A DNA stretch of 64,000 bases from an uncultured Myxococcales bacterium (lineage in GTDB: Bacteria > Myxococcota_A > Polyangia > Polyangiales > Polyangiaceae). The notes below the pieces were generated by a model, which was not told where the DNA came from, searched no databases, and saw only the letters and a list, made by a program, of their open reading frames with translations. Within the stretch, counting starts at the first letter, position 1, and each line of letters starts with the position of its first letter. Of this stretch, positions 52,991 to 63,208 are shown in pieces. The position numbers and the translations under genes were made by a program. Location of the stretch: NCBI GenBank assembly GCA_937902985.1, contig CALFNG010000193.1:1-64000 (forward strand). The letters are read 5' to 3'.

Positions 52991-54151
52991 ATGGCCACGT
53001 TCCCAGCCCATCCTCCCGAGCTCTCGCCCGACTCGTCGCGCCAGGCCTCTTTGCCGGAGCCGGGGGGCCACGAGTCCGACACCGCCCGCGCGACCCGGCC
53101 CCGCCTCGCGTACAGCGTCGTCGTTCCGGTCTTCAACGAAGAGGGGAACGTCGAGGCCCTCGTGGCGCGCGTGGTCGCCGCGATGGAGACCGTCGGCGCT
53201 CCCTTCGAGGTCCTCTTCGTCGACGACGGGTCGAGCGACCGCACCCCGGAGCTCCTGCGCGGGCTCGCGGCGCGCGACGCGCGGGTGCGCGTCGTCCGCT
53301 TCACGCGAAACTACGGGCAAGAGGCGGCCGTCGAAGCCCTCTACCTGAACGCGCGCGGCGGTTGGCTCATCCAGATGGATGGCGATCTCCAGCACCCGCC
53401 CGAGGAGATCCCGCGCCTCATCGCCAAGAAAGACGAGGGATACGACGTCGTCTACGGCGTTCGCCAGAAGAGGCAAGACGCGATGTTCCGCGTGGCCGCG
53501 TCGCGTGTCATGCAGTGGACGATGCGCTCGATGATGGAGATCGAGCTCCCGGACGACGTGTCCACGTTTCGTCTGATGAGCGCGCCGATTGCCCGCCTGG
53601 TCGCCGCGTTGCCAGAGCGCCGCAAGTTCTTCAGCGCGCTGCTCGTATGGAGCGGCGCCCGGATCGGGACCGTGAACGTGAGCCATGCGCCGCGCCATAC
53701 CGGCGCGACCCACTACGGGTTCACCAAGCTCTTGAACCACACCTTCGATCTCATCGTCGGGTTCTCGAGCAAGCCGCTCCGCTACATCGGGACGCTCGGC
53801 TTCGTGTTCGCGCTGGTCGGGCTCGCCCTGGGCCTCTGGGTCATCGCGCGCAAGCTGCTCTGGGACTACGGCATGATGGGCTGGCCGTCGCTCTTCGCGG
53901 CCGTCGTCATCCTGGGCGGAATGCAGCTCATCGCGACCAGCGTCATCGGCGAGTACATCGCGCGCATCTACGTGCAAGCCCAGGCCCGGCCGCTCTACAA
54001 CGTGGCCGAGCGCCTGAACTTCGATCCGATCCAGGCGCCCGACGAGCTGCGCCGGATCTCGCTCGGTCCGGTGCCCGTGCCCGCGAAGGCGCCGCCGTCC
54101 GCGCCGGCGCACGCGCCCGCCGGCGCGCCGGCGAAGGGGGTCACGTCGTGA
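52991..54151 (+). CDS. Family 2 polyprenyl-phosphate glycosyltransferase, 386 aa
   Basis: After a ~40-residue disordered start, residues ~42-250 are a GT2 catalytic domain: VVVPVFNEEGNV, LFVDDGSSD, the DxD-type motif QMDGDLQHPPEE (~128-139) and TFRLMSAPIAR. Two C-terminal transmembrane helices (~260-285, ~300-325) end with GEYIARIYVQAQARPLYNV, the hallmark of the GtrB/ArnC/DPM-like group that loads a sugar onto undecaprenyl phosphate. It is the first gene of a coupled operon: its stop overlaps the next start as GTGA. A Pro/Ala-rich tail is unusual. Confidence 0.92.
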   Translation: MATFPAHPPELSPDSSRQASLPEPGGHESDTARATRPRLAYSVVVPVFNEEGNVEALVARVVAAMETVGAPFEVLFVDDGSSDRTPELLRGLAARDARVRVVRFTRNYGQEAAVEALYLNARGGWLIQMDGDLQHPPEEIPRLIAKKDEGYDVVYGVRQKRQDAMFRVAASRVMQWTMRSMMEIELPDDVSTFRLMSAPIARLVAALPERRKFFSALLVWSGARIGTVNVSHAPRHTGATHYGFTKLLNHTFDLIVGFSSKPLRYIGTLGFVFALVGLALGLWVIARKLLWDYGMMGWPSLFAAVVILGGMQLIATSVIGEYIARIYVQAQARPLYNVAERLNFDPIQAPDELRRISLGPVPVPAKAPPSAPAHAPAGAPAKGVTS

Positions 54152-55395
54152 AACGAATCCTCGTCGTCGGCTGCGGCTTCCCGCAGCTCTCGCTCGTGCG
54201 CGCGGCGAAGCGTCACGGCCTCTTCGTCGTGGGCGCCGACGCGAACCCGCGGGCCATCGCCGTGCAGCACTGCGACGCGTTCGTCGCGGTCTCGACCGAC
54301 GACGTCGACGGCCTGAGCGGGGCGGTCCGGCGCCTCGGCGTCTCGGCCGTGACCACCACGGGCAGCGAAGTGTCGCTCAAGGCGACGGCCGATCTCGCCC
54401 TCCGCCTCGAGCAGCCGTTCTACGCCGACCCCGAGACGGTGCGCCGCTGCCAGGACAAGGACGCGATGCGCGCGGGCTATCGTGCCGGGGGCCTCGCGGT
54501 CCCCGGCTTCGCGCGGTGCGATCGCGACGGCGACGCGCTCGCGTTCGCGCACGAGCGCGGGTTCCCGCTGGTCGTGAAGCCCGCGCGGGGGTGGGGCCAG
54601 CGCGGCGTCGCCCGCGTCGAGAACGAGAGCGAGCTGACCCGCGCGTTCGAAGAGGCGCGCGCGTTCTCCGCGAGCGCGGGCCTGCCCTCGGCGATCGTCG
54701 AAGAGTGGCTCGACGGGCGCGAGTACTCGGTCAACGGCTGGATCGAAGACGGCACGCTGGTCGGCTATTGCGTCACCGAGCGCCTGACGGTGGCCGGCCG
54801 CAGGCCGCTCGGCGTGATGGTCGCCGAAGTGTATCCGTCGGGGCTGTCCCCGGAAGACGAGGCCCGCGTCGTGCAAGAAGCCCGTCGGGGTGCGGCCGCG
54901 CTCGGGCACACGCGAGGGCCCTGTTATTCGCAGGTGGCGCTCGGGCCACGAGGTTGTTTCCTCTTCGAGACCGCGGCTCGACTCGGCGGCGGGTTCGACG
55001 CCGACGTAACCCTCCTCGCGAGCGGGGTCGACCTCTACGATCGGCTCCTCGGCGTGGCGCTGCGCGACGCGGCGCTCGAACGGCAGGGCATCGTCGGGCC
55101 CCTCCATGGCGGTGCGATCGCCAAGTTCCTGGTGGCGTCTCCTGGCGCCGTGCGCGCGGTGAACGGACTCGCCGCCGCGCGGGCGCTGCCTGGGGTGGTC
55201 GACGCCGAGGTGTTCGTGCCCGTCGGCGGGCGCGTCCTTCCGCTGACCGACAGCGCGAAGCGCGCCGCCTATGTGCTCGCCCACGGCGCCGCGCGCGACG
55301 AGGCCACGGCCCGCGCCGACGCGGCGCTCGCGGCAATCGCGATCGAGACCAGCCTCGAGGCGGGCGACGAGGCACGCACGGAGGTCAACGCGTGA
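54148..55395 (+). CDS. ATP-grasp superfamily ligase, 415 aa
   Basis: The GTG at 54148 overlaps the preceding stop. N-terminal pre-ATP-grasp Rossmann domain: RILVVGCGFPQLSLVRAAKRHG with GADANP. The ATP-grasp part shows LVVKPARGWGQRGVARV, IVEEWLDGREYSVNGW, and the magnesium-binding FETAARLGGGFDADV. Family enzymes join a carboxylate to an amine or thiol through an acyl phosphate. The sequence is nearest carbamoyl-phosphate-synthase-like and PurK-like ligases of secondary pathways; no specific substrate can be named. Its own stop again overlaps the next start as GTGA, tying it to the methyltransferase. Confidence 0.87.
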   Translation: MKRILVVGCGFPQLSLVRAAKRHGLFVVGADANPRAIAVQHCDAFVAVSTDDVDGLSGAVRRLGVSAVTTTGSEVSLKATADLALRLEQPFYADPETVRRCQDKDAMRAGYRAGGLAVPGFARCDRDGDALAFAHERGFPLVVKPARGWGQRGVARVENESELTRAFEEARAFSASAGLPSAIVEEWLDGREYSVNGWIEDGTLVGYCVTERLTVAGRRPLGVMVAEVYPSGLSPEDEARVVQEARRGAAALGHTRGPCYSQVALGPRGCFLFETAARLGGGFDADVTLLASGVDLYDRLLGVALRDAALERQGIVGPLHGGAIAKFLVASPGAVRAVNGLAAARALPGVVDAEVFVPVGGRVLPLTDSAKRAAYVLAHGAARDEATARADAALAAIAIETSLEAGDEARTEVNA

Positions 55396-56261
55396 CGCAG
55401 TCGAATCAGGCGCACACCAACGGCACGGGATCGTCGGGCGTGTTTCAGCTGTTCCGCGAGCGCCTCTCGCGCGACGCGATGTACGGCGTCGCCTCGTACT
55501 GGGATGCGCGCGCCGGCGCCCGCAGTGGGATGGCCCGCTCGCTCTGGCCGTCCAACGCGTTCAACGTCCTGTGGGACGAGCGACAGCGCGCGATTGTCGG
55601 CCGCGTCCTGGGCGACCTCACCGGTCACCGCGTCGCCGACGTCGGCTGCGGCACCGGCCGCATCACTCGCTGGCTCGCCGAAGAGCGCGGCGCGCGCCAC
55701 GTCCTCGGGATTGACTTCTCGCAGGCCACGGTCGAGGCCGCGCGCAACGAGTCGGCCGCGCTGGTGTCCTCGGGCCTCGTTCGCTTCGAGCAGGGCGACG
55801 TGGTCGCGGGGCTGGGATCGGTGGGCGCGGTGGGGTTCGACGACGCCATCGTCCTCGGGTGCCTGTCGGTCGCGTGCAGCGATCGGCCGTCGCTCGAGCG
55901 GGCCATGCTCCACGTCGCGAAGCTGGTCCGCCGGGGCGGGCGCGTACTCGTCCTCGAGCCGATCCATCGCTCGCCTCTCCTGCGGCGCGTGCTCGACCTG
56001 GGCCTCGAAGAGTGGATCGCCGCGGCGAACCGCGCGGGGCTCGAGCTCGTCGCGGCCGATCGCATGGGGTTCGTTCCCGTCCGCCTCGTCTTCAGCGTGC
56101 GCGACTTGCCGGGCGCGATCGTCGGCCCCATCTTCCGCGCGGGCGAGCGCCTCCTCGACGCCGCGCCCTGGCTGTACGCCCTCTCCGACTACAAGCTCTT
56201 GATGTTCACTCGCTCTTCGCGCCCGATCGAAGACGCGTCGGGCCCGGCAAGCGTCCCCTAG
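55392..56261 (+). CDS. Class I SAM-dependent methyltransferase, 289 aa
   Basis: The GTG at 55392 overlaps the ATP-grasp stop. The SAM-binding motif VADVGCGTGRITRWLAE and following acidic strand VLGIDFS are clear, with post-motifs VRFEQGDVV and RRGGRVLVLEPIH. The C-terminal ~90 residues (RMGFVPVRLVFSVRDLPG, ALSDYKLLMFTR) are a less common extension, with a hydrophobic segment that could touch the membrane. As the third gene of a coupled operon with a lipid-linked glycosyltransferase and a ligase, it probably decorates the same product. Acceptor unknown. Confidence 0.88.
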   Translation: MTQSNQAHTNGTGSSGVFQLFRERLSRDAMYGVASYWDARAGARSGMARSLWPSNAFNVLWDERQRAIVGRVLGDLTGHRVADVGCGTGRITRWLAEERGARHVLGIDFSQATVEAARNESAALVSSGLVRFEQGDVVAGLGSVGAVGFDDAIVLGCLSVACSDRPSLERAMLHVAKLVRRGGRVLVLEPIHRSPLLRRVLDLGLEEWIAAANRAGLELVAADRMGFVPVRLVFSVRDLPGAIVGPIFRAGERLLDAAPWLYALSDYKLLMFTRSSRPIEDASGPASVP

Positions 56262-56291
56262 GCTCATCGCAAGCGTCCCCCTCATCGCTCC

Positions 56292-57044
56292 GTGTCGGTC
56301 GCCACCTACGCGCTCCTCTTCTTCGCCGCCGTCGTCGGTGGCGCCATCAACTCGGTCGCCGGCGGCGGGAGCTTCGTCGCGTTTCCGGCGCTCCTCTTCG
56401 CCGGCGTCTCGCCGGTCGCCGCGAACGCCACGAACACCATCGCGCTCTGGCCGGGCAGCGTCGCCAGCGCCGTGGCCTACCGGCGAGAGCTCGGCGACGT
56501 GAAGCGCGAGCTCGTTCCCCTCGGTACGGCGAGCCTGGTGGGCGGGATCGTCGGCTCCGTTCTCTTGCTTCGCACGTCGGACCACACGTTCGTCCTCCTC
56601 ATCCCGTGGCTGTTGCTCTTCGCGACTCTCCTCTTCTCGTTCGGCGGGGCGGTGACGGGCAAGATCACGGGCGGCAAGCAGGCGTCACTCGGTGTGGCCG
56701 TTGGCGCGCAGCTGTTCATCGGCCTCTACGGCGGGTACTTCGGCGGGGGCATCGGGATCATGATGCTGGCGGTCCTCTCGCTGCTGGGAATGACCGACAT
56801 CCACCGAATGAACTCGCTCAAGGCCGTTCTCGGGACGCTGGTCAACGGGGTCGCGGTGGTCACGTTCGTCGCGGCCGGGGCTGTAGCGTGGGCACCCGGG
56901 AGCGTCATGATCCTGGGCGGGATCGCCGGCGGCTACGCGGGGGCCGCCATCGCGCGGCGCGTCGAACCGAGGACGGTCCGTCGGTTGGTGCTCGCCGTCG
57001 CCTGGATCATGACAGGATATTTCTTCTTGCGCACCTATGCGTGA
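56292..57044 (+). CDS. TSUP/TauE-SafE family transporter, 250 aa
   Basis: Seven to eight transmembrane helices and the family signatures near both repeats: GGAINSVAGGGSFVAFPALLFAGVSPVAANATNT and YGGYFGGGIGIMMLAVLSLLG. These proteins export small organosulfur or sulfite-like anions and others. The start is GTG at 56292, 30 bp after the methyltransferase gene, so it may be the last gene of that operon and could export a product or by-product. Confidence 0.92.
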   Translation: MSVATYALLFFAAVVGGAINSVAGGGSFVAFPALLFAGVSPVAANATNTIALWPGSVASAVAYRRELGDVKRELVPLGTASLVGGIVGSVLLLRTSDHTFVLLIPWLLLFATLLFSFGGAVTGKITGGKQASLGVAVGAQLFIGLYGGYFGGGIGIMMLAVLSLLGMTDIHRMNSLKAVLGTLVNGVAVVTFVAAGAVAWAPGSVMILGGIAGGYAGAAIARRVEPRTVRRLVLAVAWIMTGYFFLRTYA

Positions 57045-57118
57045 GAGGCTCTCCCCGTAGGATTGGATGAACCGGTGGACGACCATGGTCGCCCCCGGGC
57101 AAGCTGCACGTGGCGGAC

Positions 57119-58771
<1,653 letters not shown>

Positions 58772-59045
58772 GCAGAGTCGCCGCTCTTCGAAGAGAGGAG
58801 GGAGGGCGCAGAGAGCTGGGTTTCGCACGTCGTGCCCATCGGCACCGCGCTGCAGACCGATCGGATGCGGGTGGCCAAGCGGCGAATCCCGCACACGGTG
58901 TGTGGGGGAACGCGCGCATTCACGGAGCGACCGTCGACGCGGTAACCCGAACGGCTCCCTCGAGGAACCCATCGATCACCGAAGCTGCCCGACCGCCTCA
59001 CCCGAGGAACCACTCTCTCGGCGAAGCGGGCCAACCGGCTTCGGT
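58772..59045. other. Spacer between the tail-anchored protein and the minisatellite
   Basis: No gene is supported. A GTG overlapping the upstream stop opens a frame that runs into the repeats, but the first ~75 codons are arginine-rich and unlike the real genes here. Degenerate copies of the 42-bp unit begin near 59009. Confidence 0.45.
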
Positions 59046-59380
59046 GGGAGAGGCGTCGGCGAGCGAAGGGGGTCAATCGGCTTGGCTGGGAGAGGCGTCG
59101 GCGAGCGAAGGGGGTCAATCGGCTTCGGTGGGAGAGGCGTCGGCGAGCGAAGGGGGTCAATCGGCTTGGCTGGGAGAGGCGTCGGCGAGCGAAGGGGGTC
59201 AATCGGCTTCGGTGGGAGAGGCGTCGGCGAGCGAAGGGGGTCAATCGGCTTCGGTGGGAGAGGCGTCGGCGAGCGAAGGGGGTCAATCGGCTTGGCTGGG
59301 AGAGGCGTCGGCGAGCGAAGCGGGTCAATCGCTTGGCTGGGAGACGCATCGGCAAGCGAAGCCGGTCAATCGGCTTGGCT
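59046..59380. repeat. 42-bp minisatellite, eight units
   Basis: Units start at 59046, 59088, 59130, 59172, 59214, 59256, 59298 and 59339. The first six are identical except for a final hexamer that is either TTGGCT or TTCGGT, in the order GGCT, CGGT, GGCT, CGGT, CGGT, GGCT. The seventh is 41 bp (one base lost), and the eighth has several changes. Degenerate half-units flank the array on both sides (from ~59009, and from 59381). Since 42 is a multiple of three and the unit has no stop, several frames are open, but the 41-bp unit breaks phase, so it is probably not coding. Confidence 0.95.
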
Positions 59381-59382
59381 AG

Positions 59383-59436
59383 GAGACTCGTCGGTCAGCC
59401 AAGCAGCCGGATCGGCTCAGCTGACCGACGAGTCTC
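59383..59436. other. Perfect 16-bp inverted repeat closing the minisatellite
   Basis: GAGACTCGTCGGTCAG (59383-59398) and CTGACCGACGAGTCTC (59421-59436) are exact reverse complements with a 22-base loop. The left arm lies within a degenerate ninth unit. The hairpin lies between two convergent genes, so it may act as a bidirectional terminator, although no T-run follows. Confidence 0.85.
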
Positions 59437-59531
59437 TCGACCAGGGGACCCCGCGCCTCAGCGAGGCCGTGCGATGGGGGAGGGGCCACCTGCCGCCGGG
59501 TTCGTGAGCGAACCCACGTGCAGGGGGCGTG

Positions 59532-60902
59532 TCAGAACCGGCCGTCGAGCGGGCTTGGCGACGATTTCGGCGTCAGCGCGGGCGCAGGCGTGGGCGCGGA
59601 GGCCGCCGGAACCGGGGCGTGCCTCGGCCCCGTCGCCGCGTGTCTGGGGGTCGCGGACTGCATCGTCGAAACCGAGGCCAGAGGCACCAGGCTGGGGATC
59701 GGCTCCGCGAGCGCCGGGCCTCTCCCGTCGGTGTCTTGCGGTGGGGGCAGCGCGGGACCGGCGGGCGCCGGCGGCGCGGACAAAGCGTCGCCATCCGCGT
59801 GACGATCGGCTCCGGGCGGTGCGCGCGACGGTCCGCGGAGGAAGACCCACGACGCCAGGCCGGCCATCAGGGCGAATCCCGCGACGAGGCCCCACAAGCC
59901 ACGCGAGCGGCTGCCGCGCGCGGAGGTGCGGCCCCAGTCCGTGGTCATGGTCCGCTCGAGAAACGGCCCGCGCTCCGATGCGCGGTGGCCGGGCTTCAAC
60001 GAACTGCCCGAGATCCTCAAGATGCGCTCGATCGATCGCGCAGCGCCCGCGGGCGCGAACTCCGCGAGCGCCAGCGCGAGGTCTGCCACGCTCTGGAAGC
60101 GCATCCCGGGTTCCTTCTCGAGGCAGTGCGAGACGAGCTCTTGAAACCGGGGCGGAATGTCGGCTCTCCATTGATCGAGCGCCGGGGGAGGGTCGCTCAG
60201 GACCATCCCGCAGAGCTGCGGCAGGGTGGTCGCGTCGAAGGGGACACGGCCCGAGACGAGCTCGTACAGGATGACGCCCAGCGACCAGACGTCGGCCCGC
60301 GCGTCGATCGTGCGGGACGATCGCATCTGCTCGGGAGCCATGTAGTAAGGCGAGCCCACGATGGCTCCCGTTTGCGTCATGTGGAACTCCGGCTCGTCGG
60401 GCGAGATGATCTTCGAGATCCCGAAGTCGAGGATCTTGAGGCACTCCGTGCCGTCCGGAGATCGCGCGAGAAAGAGGTTGGCCGGCTTGAGATCGCGATG
60501 CACGACGCCGAGCGAATGCGCCTCGGCCAGGCCTTCGCACGCCTCGAGAATGAGCTCGACGGCATGCTCGATCGGGAGCGGCCCTCGCTTCGCCACGTAG
60601 TCGGCGAGGTCGCCGCCCTCGAGGTATTCCATGACGATGTACGGGACGCCCGTTTCGAGGCTGCCCACGTCGACCACGCGCGCGACGTGCTCGCTCCGGA
60701 TCCTGGCCGCGGCGCGGGCTTCATGCGCGAAGCGCGCGAGCATCTCCGGGCTCTTCAGCGCCTGGGGCAACAAGAACTTCAGGGCGACACGCTGCCGGAG
60801 CTGCAGATGAACCGCGGCGACGACGATTCCCATGCCGCCCTGGCCGAGCACTCTCTCGACGCGATACTTCCCTGCGAGAACGTCGCCTTCTTTGACGTCC
60901 AT
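59532..60902 (-). CDS. Membrane-anchored Ser/Thr protein kinase, 456 aa
   Basis: Residues ~10-280 form a full Hanks kinase domain: GQGGMGIV (20-27), Lys42 in ALKFL, HRDLKPAN (Asp137), DFG at 159-161, GSPYYMAPEQM. A transmembrane helix spans ~336-355 and is followed by a ~100-residue Pro/Ala-rich extracytoplasmic tail, shorter than in the two other kinases of the window. It is the last gene of an operon after the TPR and FGE-like genes (9-bp gap), so its tail may contact them. Confidence 0.94.
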   Translation of the reverse strand: MDVKEGDVLAGKYRVERVLGQGGMGIVVAAVHLQLRQRVALKFLLPQALKSPEMLARFAHEARAAARIRSEHVARVVDVGSLETGVPYIVMEYLEGGDLADYVAKRGPLPIEHAVELILEACEGLAEAHSLGVVHRDLKPANLFLARSPDGTECLKILDFGISKIISPDEPEFHMTQTGAIVGSPYYMAPEQMRSSRTIDARADVWSLGVILYELVSGRVPFDATTLPQLCGMVLSDPPPALDQWRADIPPRFQELVSHCLEKEPGMRFQSVADLALALAEFAPAGAARSIERILRISGSSLKPGHRASERGPFLERTMTTDWGRTSARGSRSRGLWGLVAGFALMAGLASWVFLRGPSRAPPGADRHADGDALSAPPAPAGPALPPPQDTDGRGPALAEPIPSLVPLASVSTMQSATPRHAATGPRHAPVPAASAPTPAPALTPKSSPSPLDGRF

Positions 60903-60911
60903 GAGCCGGGC

Positions 60912-61970
60912 TCAGCCCCCGCAGCAGCGAAACCCGAATGGGTAGGCGGTCTCGTTTCGGGGATAGTCGAACGACTCGGTGCAATACGACTGGTTGTCGA
61001 TGTACGAGCCGCCGAGGAGGTGGCACGTATCCGTCGCGCCCGCGTCGGTGCTGTCGCAGCTATCGACCCACTCGGCCGCGTTGCCCTCCATGTCGAAGAT
61101 GCCCGGGTAGAACCCCTGGCATCCGGCGGTGCTCCCGACCGGGGCCAGATCGCCCGTTCCCCCCGACGAGTTGCACTTGGAGCTCGAGTTCGGGTGGCTC
61201 GAGCCGCCCGGGCCGCCGCAGGCGAGGAACCACTGGCTCTTGGTCTCGACGAGGACGTCCGCGCCCGCCAGGGGACCGCCGCCGATCTTTCCACACAGGT
61301 GTTCGCCGGCCCAGGCGCAGTACGCGAACGCGTCGCACCAGTCGATGTTCGTGATCGGCCAGGTTGCGGGATTCAACGCCGCGGCGGAATCGTAGCTCTT
61401 GTTCCACGCGCAGACGCTGGGCTGCCCGGAGGTGTCGGAGCCCTTGGCGTTCAGGAATTGCTGATACTGGGCGACCGTGACCTCGGTGCCGTCGATGGTG
61501 AACCCGCTGACCTGCACCAGAGGTGGCCCTTGCAGCGCGCACTGACCCGCCGCGCACGCGGGCTGCGTGACTGGACACGCACTGCTCGCCCATTGACCCG
61601 CCGTGCAGACCTCGCGGCCCGTGGCTCCGCACCGCGTGGCGCTCGGGCTGCAGGCCGCATCGGGGCTGCTCGCGTTTCCGGTGTCCGCGGCCCCATCGGC
61701 GGGCGCCGGACCTGCATCGCCTCCAGGATTGGCGTCCGGAGGCAACGTACCGTCGGGCCCCGCCTCGCCGCTGGGCGGTACCGCGACGTCATCGCCGCCT
61801 TCGCCCGTGACGGGGGCAGGGCTGCCGTCGGAAGTTCCTGCGTCCTGGCTGCGCGTCCCGTCGGTGTCGACGATGCCCACGAGCTTGGCACACGCCACGA
61901 GCATCCCCAGGCCGAGCCCCAGAGCGGGAAGCGCCAGGGCGAGCGATCGGCGTCGACCGGGGCCGCTCAC
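60912..61970 (-). CDS. FGE-sulfatase (SUMF1)-domain lipoprotein, 352 aa
   Basis: The GTG start overlaps the stop of the TPR gene. A signal peptide ends in LVACA (Cys27), followed by a ~110-residue Asp/Gly/Pro linker and a small Cys-rich patch. Residues ~155-350 are the formylglycine-generating-enzyme fold: FTIDGTEVTVAQYQQFL, PITNIDWCDAFAYCAWAGEHLC, MEGNAAEWVDS, GGSYIDNQSYC and FGFRCC. Of the two copper-binding cysteines in true FGE (GGSYxC...SYC), the first is Asp here and the second is kept, so the copper-dependent oxidase activity is unlikely. Probably a binding or sensor domain beside the kinase. Confidence 0.87.
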   Translation of the reverse strand: MSGPGRRRSLALALPALGLGLGMLVACAKLVGIVDTDGTRSQDAGTSDGSPAPVTGEGGDDVAVPPSGEAGPDGTLPPDANPGGDAGPAPADGAADTGNASSPDAACSPSATRCGATGREVCTAGQWASSACPVTQPACAAGQCALQGPPLVQVSGFTIDGTEVTVAQYQQFLNAKGSDTSGQPSVCAWNKSYDSAAALNPATWPITNIDWCDAFAYCAWAGEHLCGKIGGGPLAGADVLVETKSQWFLACGGPGGSSHPNSSSKCNSSGGTGDLAPVGSTAGCQGFYPGIFDMEGNAAEWVDSCDSTDAGATDTCHLLGGSYIDNQSYCTESFDYPRNETAYPFGFRCCGG

Positions 61971-62995
61971 CAGGCACCTCCGACCACGACGCCGCCGCCG
62001 CGCGAACCGACGCTCGGCGCCACGCGAAGCGAATGGACGTCGGTCGACGAGGAGTGCCTGTCATGCTCCGAGCGGCCGGACAGGACGAGGTAGGTCCCCA
62101 CGGCGAGCGCCGCGAGGCCCACCCCGAACCCTATATCCGAGATCGTCGCGGCCTGAGTGGCGTCGTGGCCGGCGCTCTGGGCGTCTGCCGTGCAGCCGCC
62201 GACGCAAGCGGCGTTGCGGTCGCTCCAGCGCGAGAACGCGTGGAGCCCGAAATAGCTCGCCACGCCGATCGAGGCGACGCCCACGCCTCCGACGACCCAC
62301 CCCACGGTGGTGCGCGTGCTGGTGGTTCCGGTCGTATCGGTCTCGGCCGGGGCGGTCGCCGTGGCGACGGCGCCGGCGGGATGATCGGCCGCCTCGTCTT
62401 CGAGGGGCGGCACGTCGACCGCGACGCGCGCGGCGCTCGCGGAGGATACCTCGATCGAGGTCTCGAAGGGGCGCTTGCCCGGCGCTTCGGCTCGCACGAC
62501 GTGCGTCCCGGGATCCACCGGCACCGCGACGCCCCACGCGACGTCGGCGAGGGGCGCTCCGTCGACCGCGATGGAGAGGCCGGGCACCCGCGCGGCGCGG
62601 GCGACCTGGACGGTCAGGCGCGCGAGCCGGCTCTCGAGCAGCCCGATATGCTGGTTGGCGAATGCCACGCGGTCGCTGCGGTTGTCGCGCTGCGCGACGA
62701 CCAGCGCCTCCTTGAACGTCGTCCAGGCGAGCGCGGTCTCGCCGGCCTTCTCGTAGCAGTCGGCGAGGTTGAGCAAGGTGCCCCCGCCGGGGTCGAGCTC
62801 GTAGCTCGCCTTGAACTTCGGGCACGCCTCGGCGTATTTGCCGGCCTGAACGAGTTGCCGCGCGTCGTCGTACAGCACCTGAGCCGCGGCCGGGTTTCGC
62901 CCCGGGGTCTGCGCCGCGACCACGCGCGAGACCGATGGGACGAGCAACCCCGCGGTCACGAAAATCAAGGCGATTGTCGCGGACGGTGCGCGCAT
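61967..62995 (-). CDS. Exported TPR/PEGA-like protein with two membrane helices, 342 aa
   Basis: Signal peptide up to SRVVAA. TPR region with YDDARQLVQAGKYAEACPKF and DPGGGTLLNLADCYEKAG, PEGA-like domain with PVDPGTHVVRAEAPGK, an Ala/Thr linker, and two hydrophobic helices flanking a loop with ACVGGC (YFGLHAF before it). It is clearly related to the protein at 12350 and more loosely to the one at 7198. It heads the operon with the FGE-like lipoprotein and the kinase. Role inferred: envelope component of the kinase cassette. Confidence 0.88.
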   Translation of the reverse strand: MRAPSATIALIFVTAGLLVPSVSRVVAAQTPGRNPAAAQVLYDDARQLVQAGKYAEACPKFKASYELDPGGGTLLNLADCYEKAGETALAWTTFKEALVVAQRDNRSDRVAFANQHIGLLESRLARLTVQVARAARVPGLSIAVDGAPLADVAWGVAVPVDPGTHVVRAEAPGKRPFETSIEVSSASAARVAVDVPPLEDEAADHPAGAVATATAPAETDTTGTTSTRTTVGWVVGGVGVASIGVASYFGLHAFSRWSDRNAACVGGCTADAQSAGHDATQAATISDIGFGVGLAALAVGTYLVLSGRSEHDRHSSSTDVHSLRVAPSVGSRGGGVVVGGAW

Positions 62996-63084
62996 CGGGC
63001 CCGTCGCCTACCGTACACGATGTGCGCGCGAGAAGCATTGGCCGCTCTCGGGCCCAAATGCCGCTCGATCCGAGAGAGAGACGG

Positions 63085-63110
63085 GCCGCAGAGGCGCAGA
63101 GGGCGCAGAG
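63085..63110. repeat. Short GCAGAG-rich direct repeat
   Basis: Three overlapping copies of an 8-9 bp unit (GCCGCAGAG, GCGCAGAG, GGCGCAGAG) lie between the TPR gene and the last gene. A similar GGGCGCAGAGAG occurs at ~58805 after another gene. I recall such GCAGAGG-type motifs as dispersed intergenic elements in other genomes. Confidence 0.6.
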
Positions 63111-63208
63111 CCGTGAGATGGGTTGGTACCGAGCGAATCGCGCGCGAGACGGATGGCGTCGTACGACGCCTCGAACGACGTGACGTGGGACCCTCGCGTA
63201 CGCGCCGG

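Noticed and set aside
50817-53348. An 843-codon plus-strand open frame opposite the receiver-EAL and bpt genes
   Set aside because: Antisense to two confidently identified proteins; composition is that of a shadow frame.
59046-59380. Regularly spaced repeats that could suggest a CRISPR array
   Set aside because: The 42-bp units are directly adjacent with no unique spacers, and no cas gene is present.
59529-62093. An 854-codon open frame on the plus strand opposite the kinase and FGE-like genes
   Set aside because: It is antisense to two well-supported genes. Its product is arginine/alanine-rich with no domain; long antisense frames are expected at this GC content.
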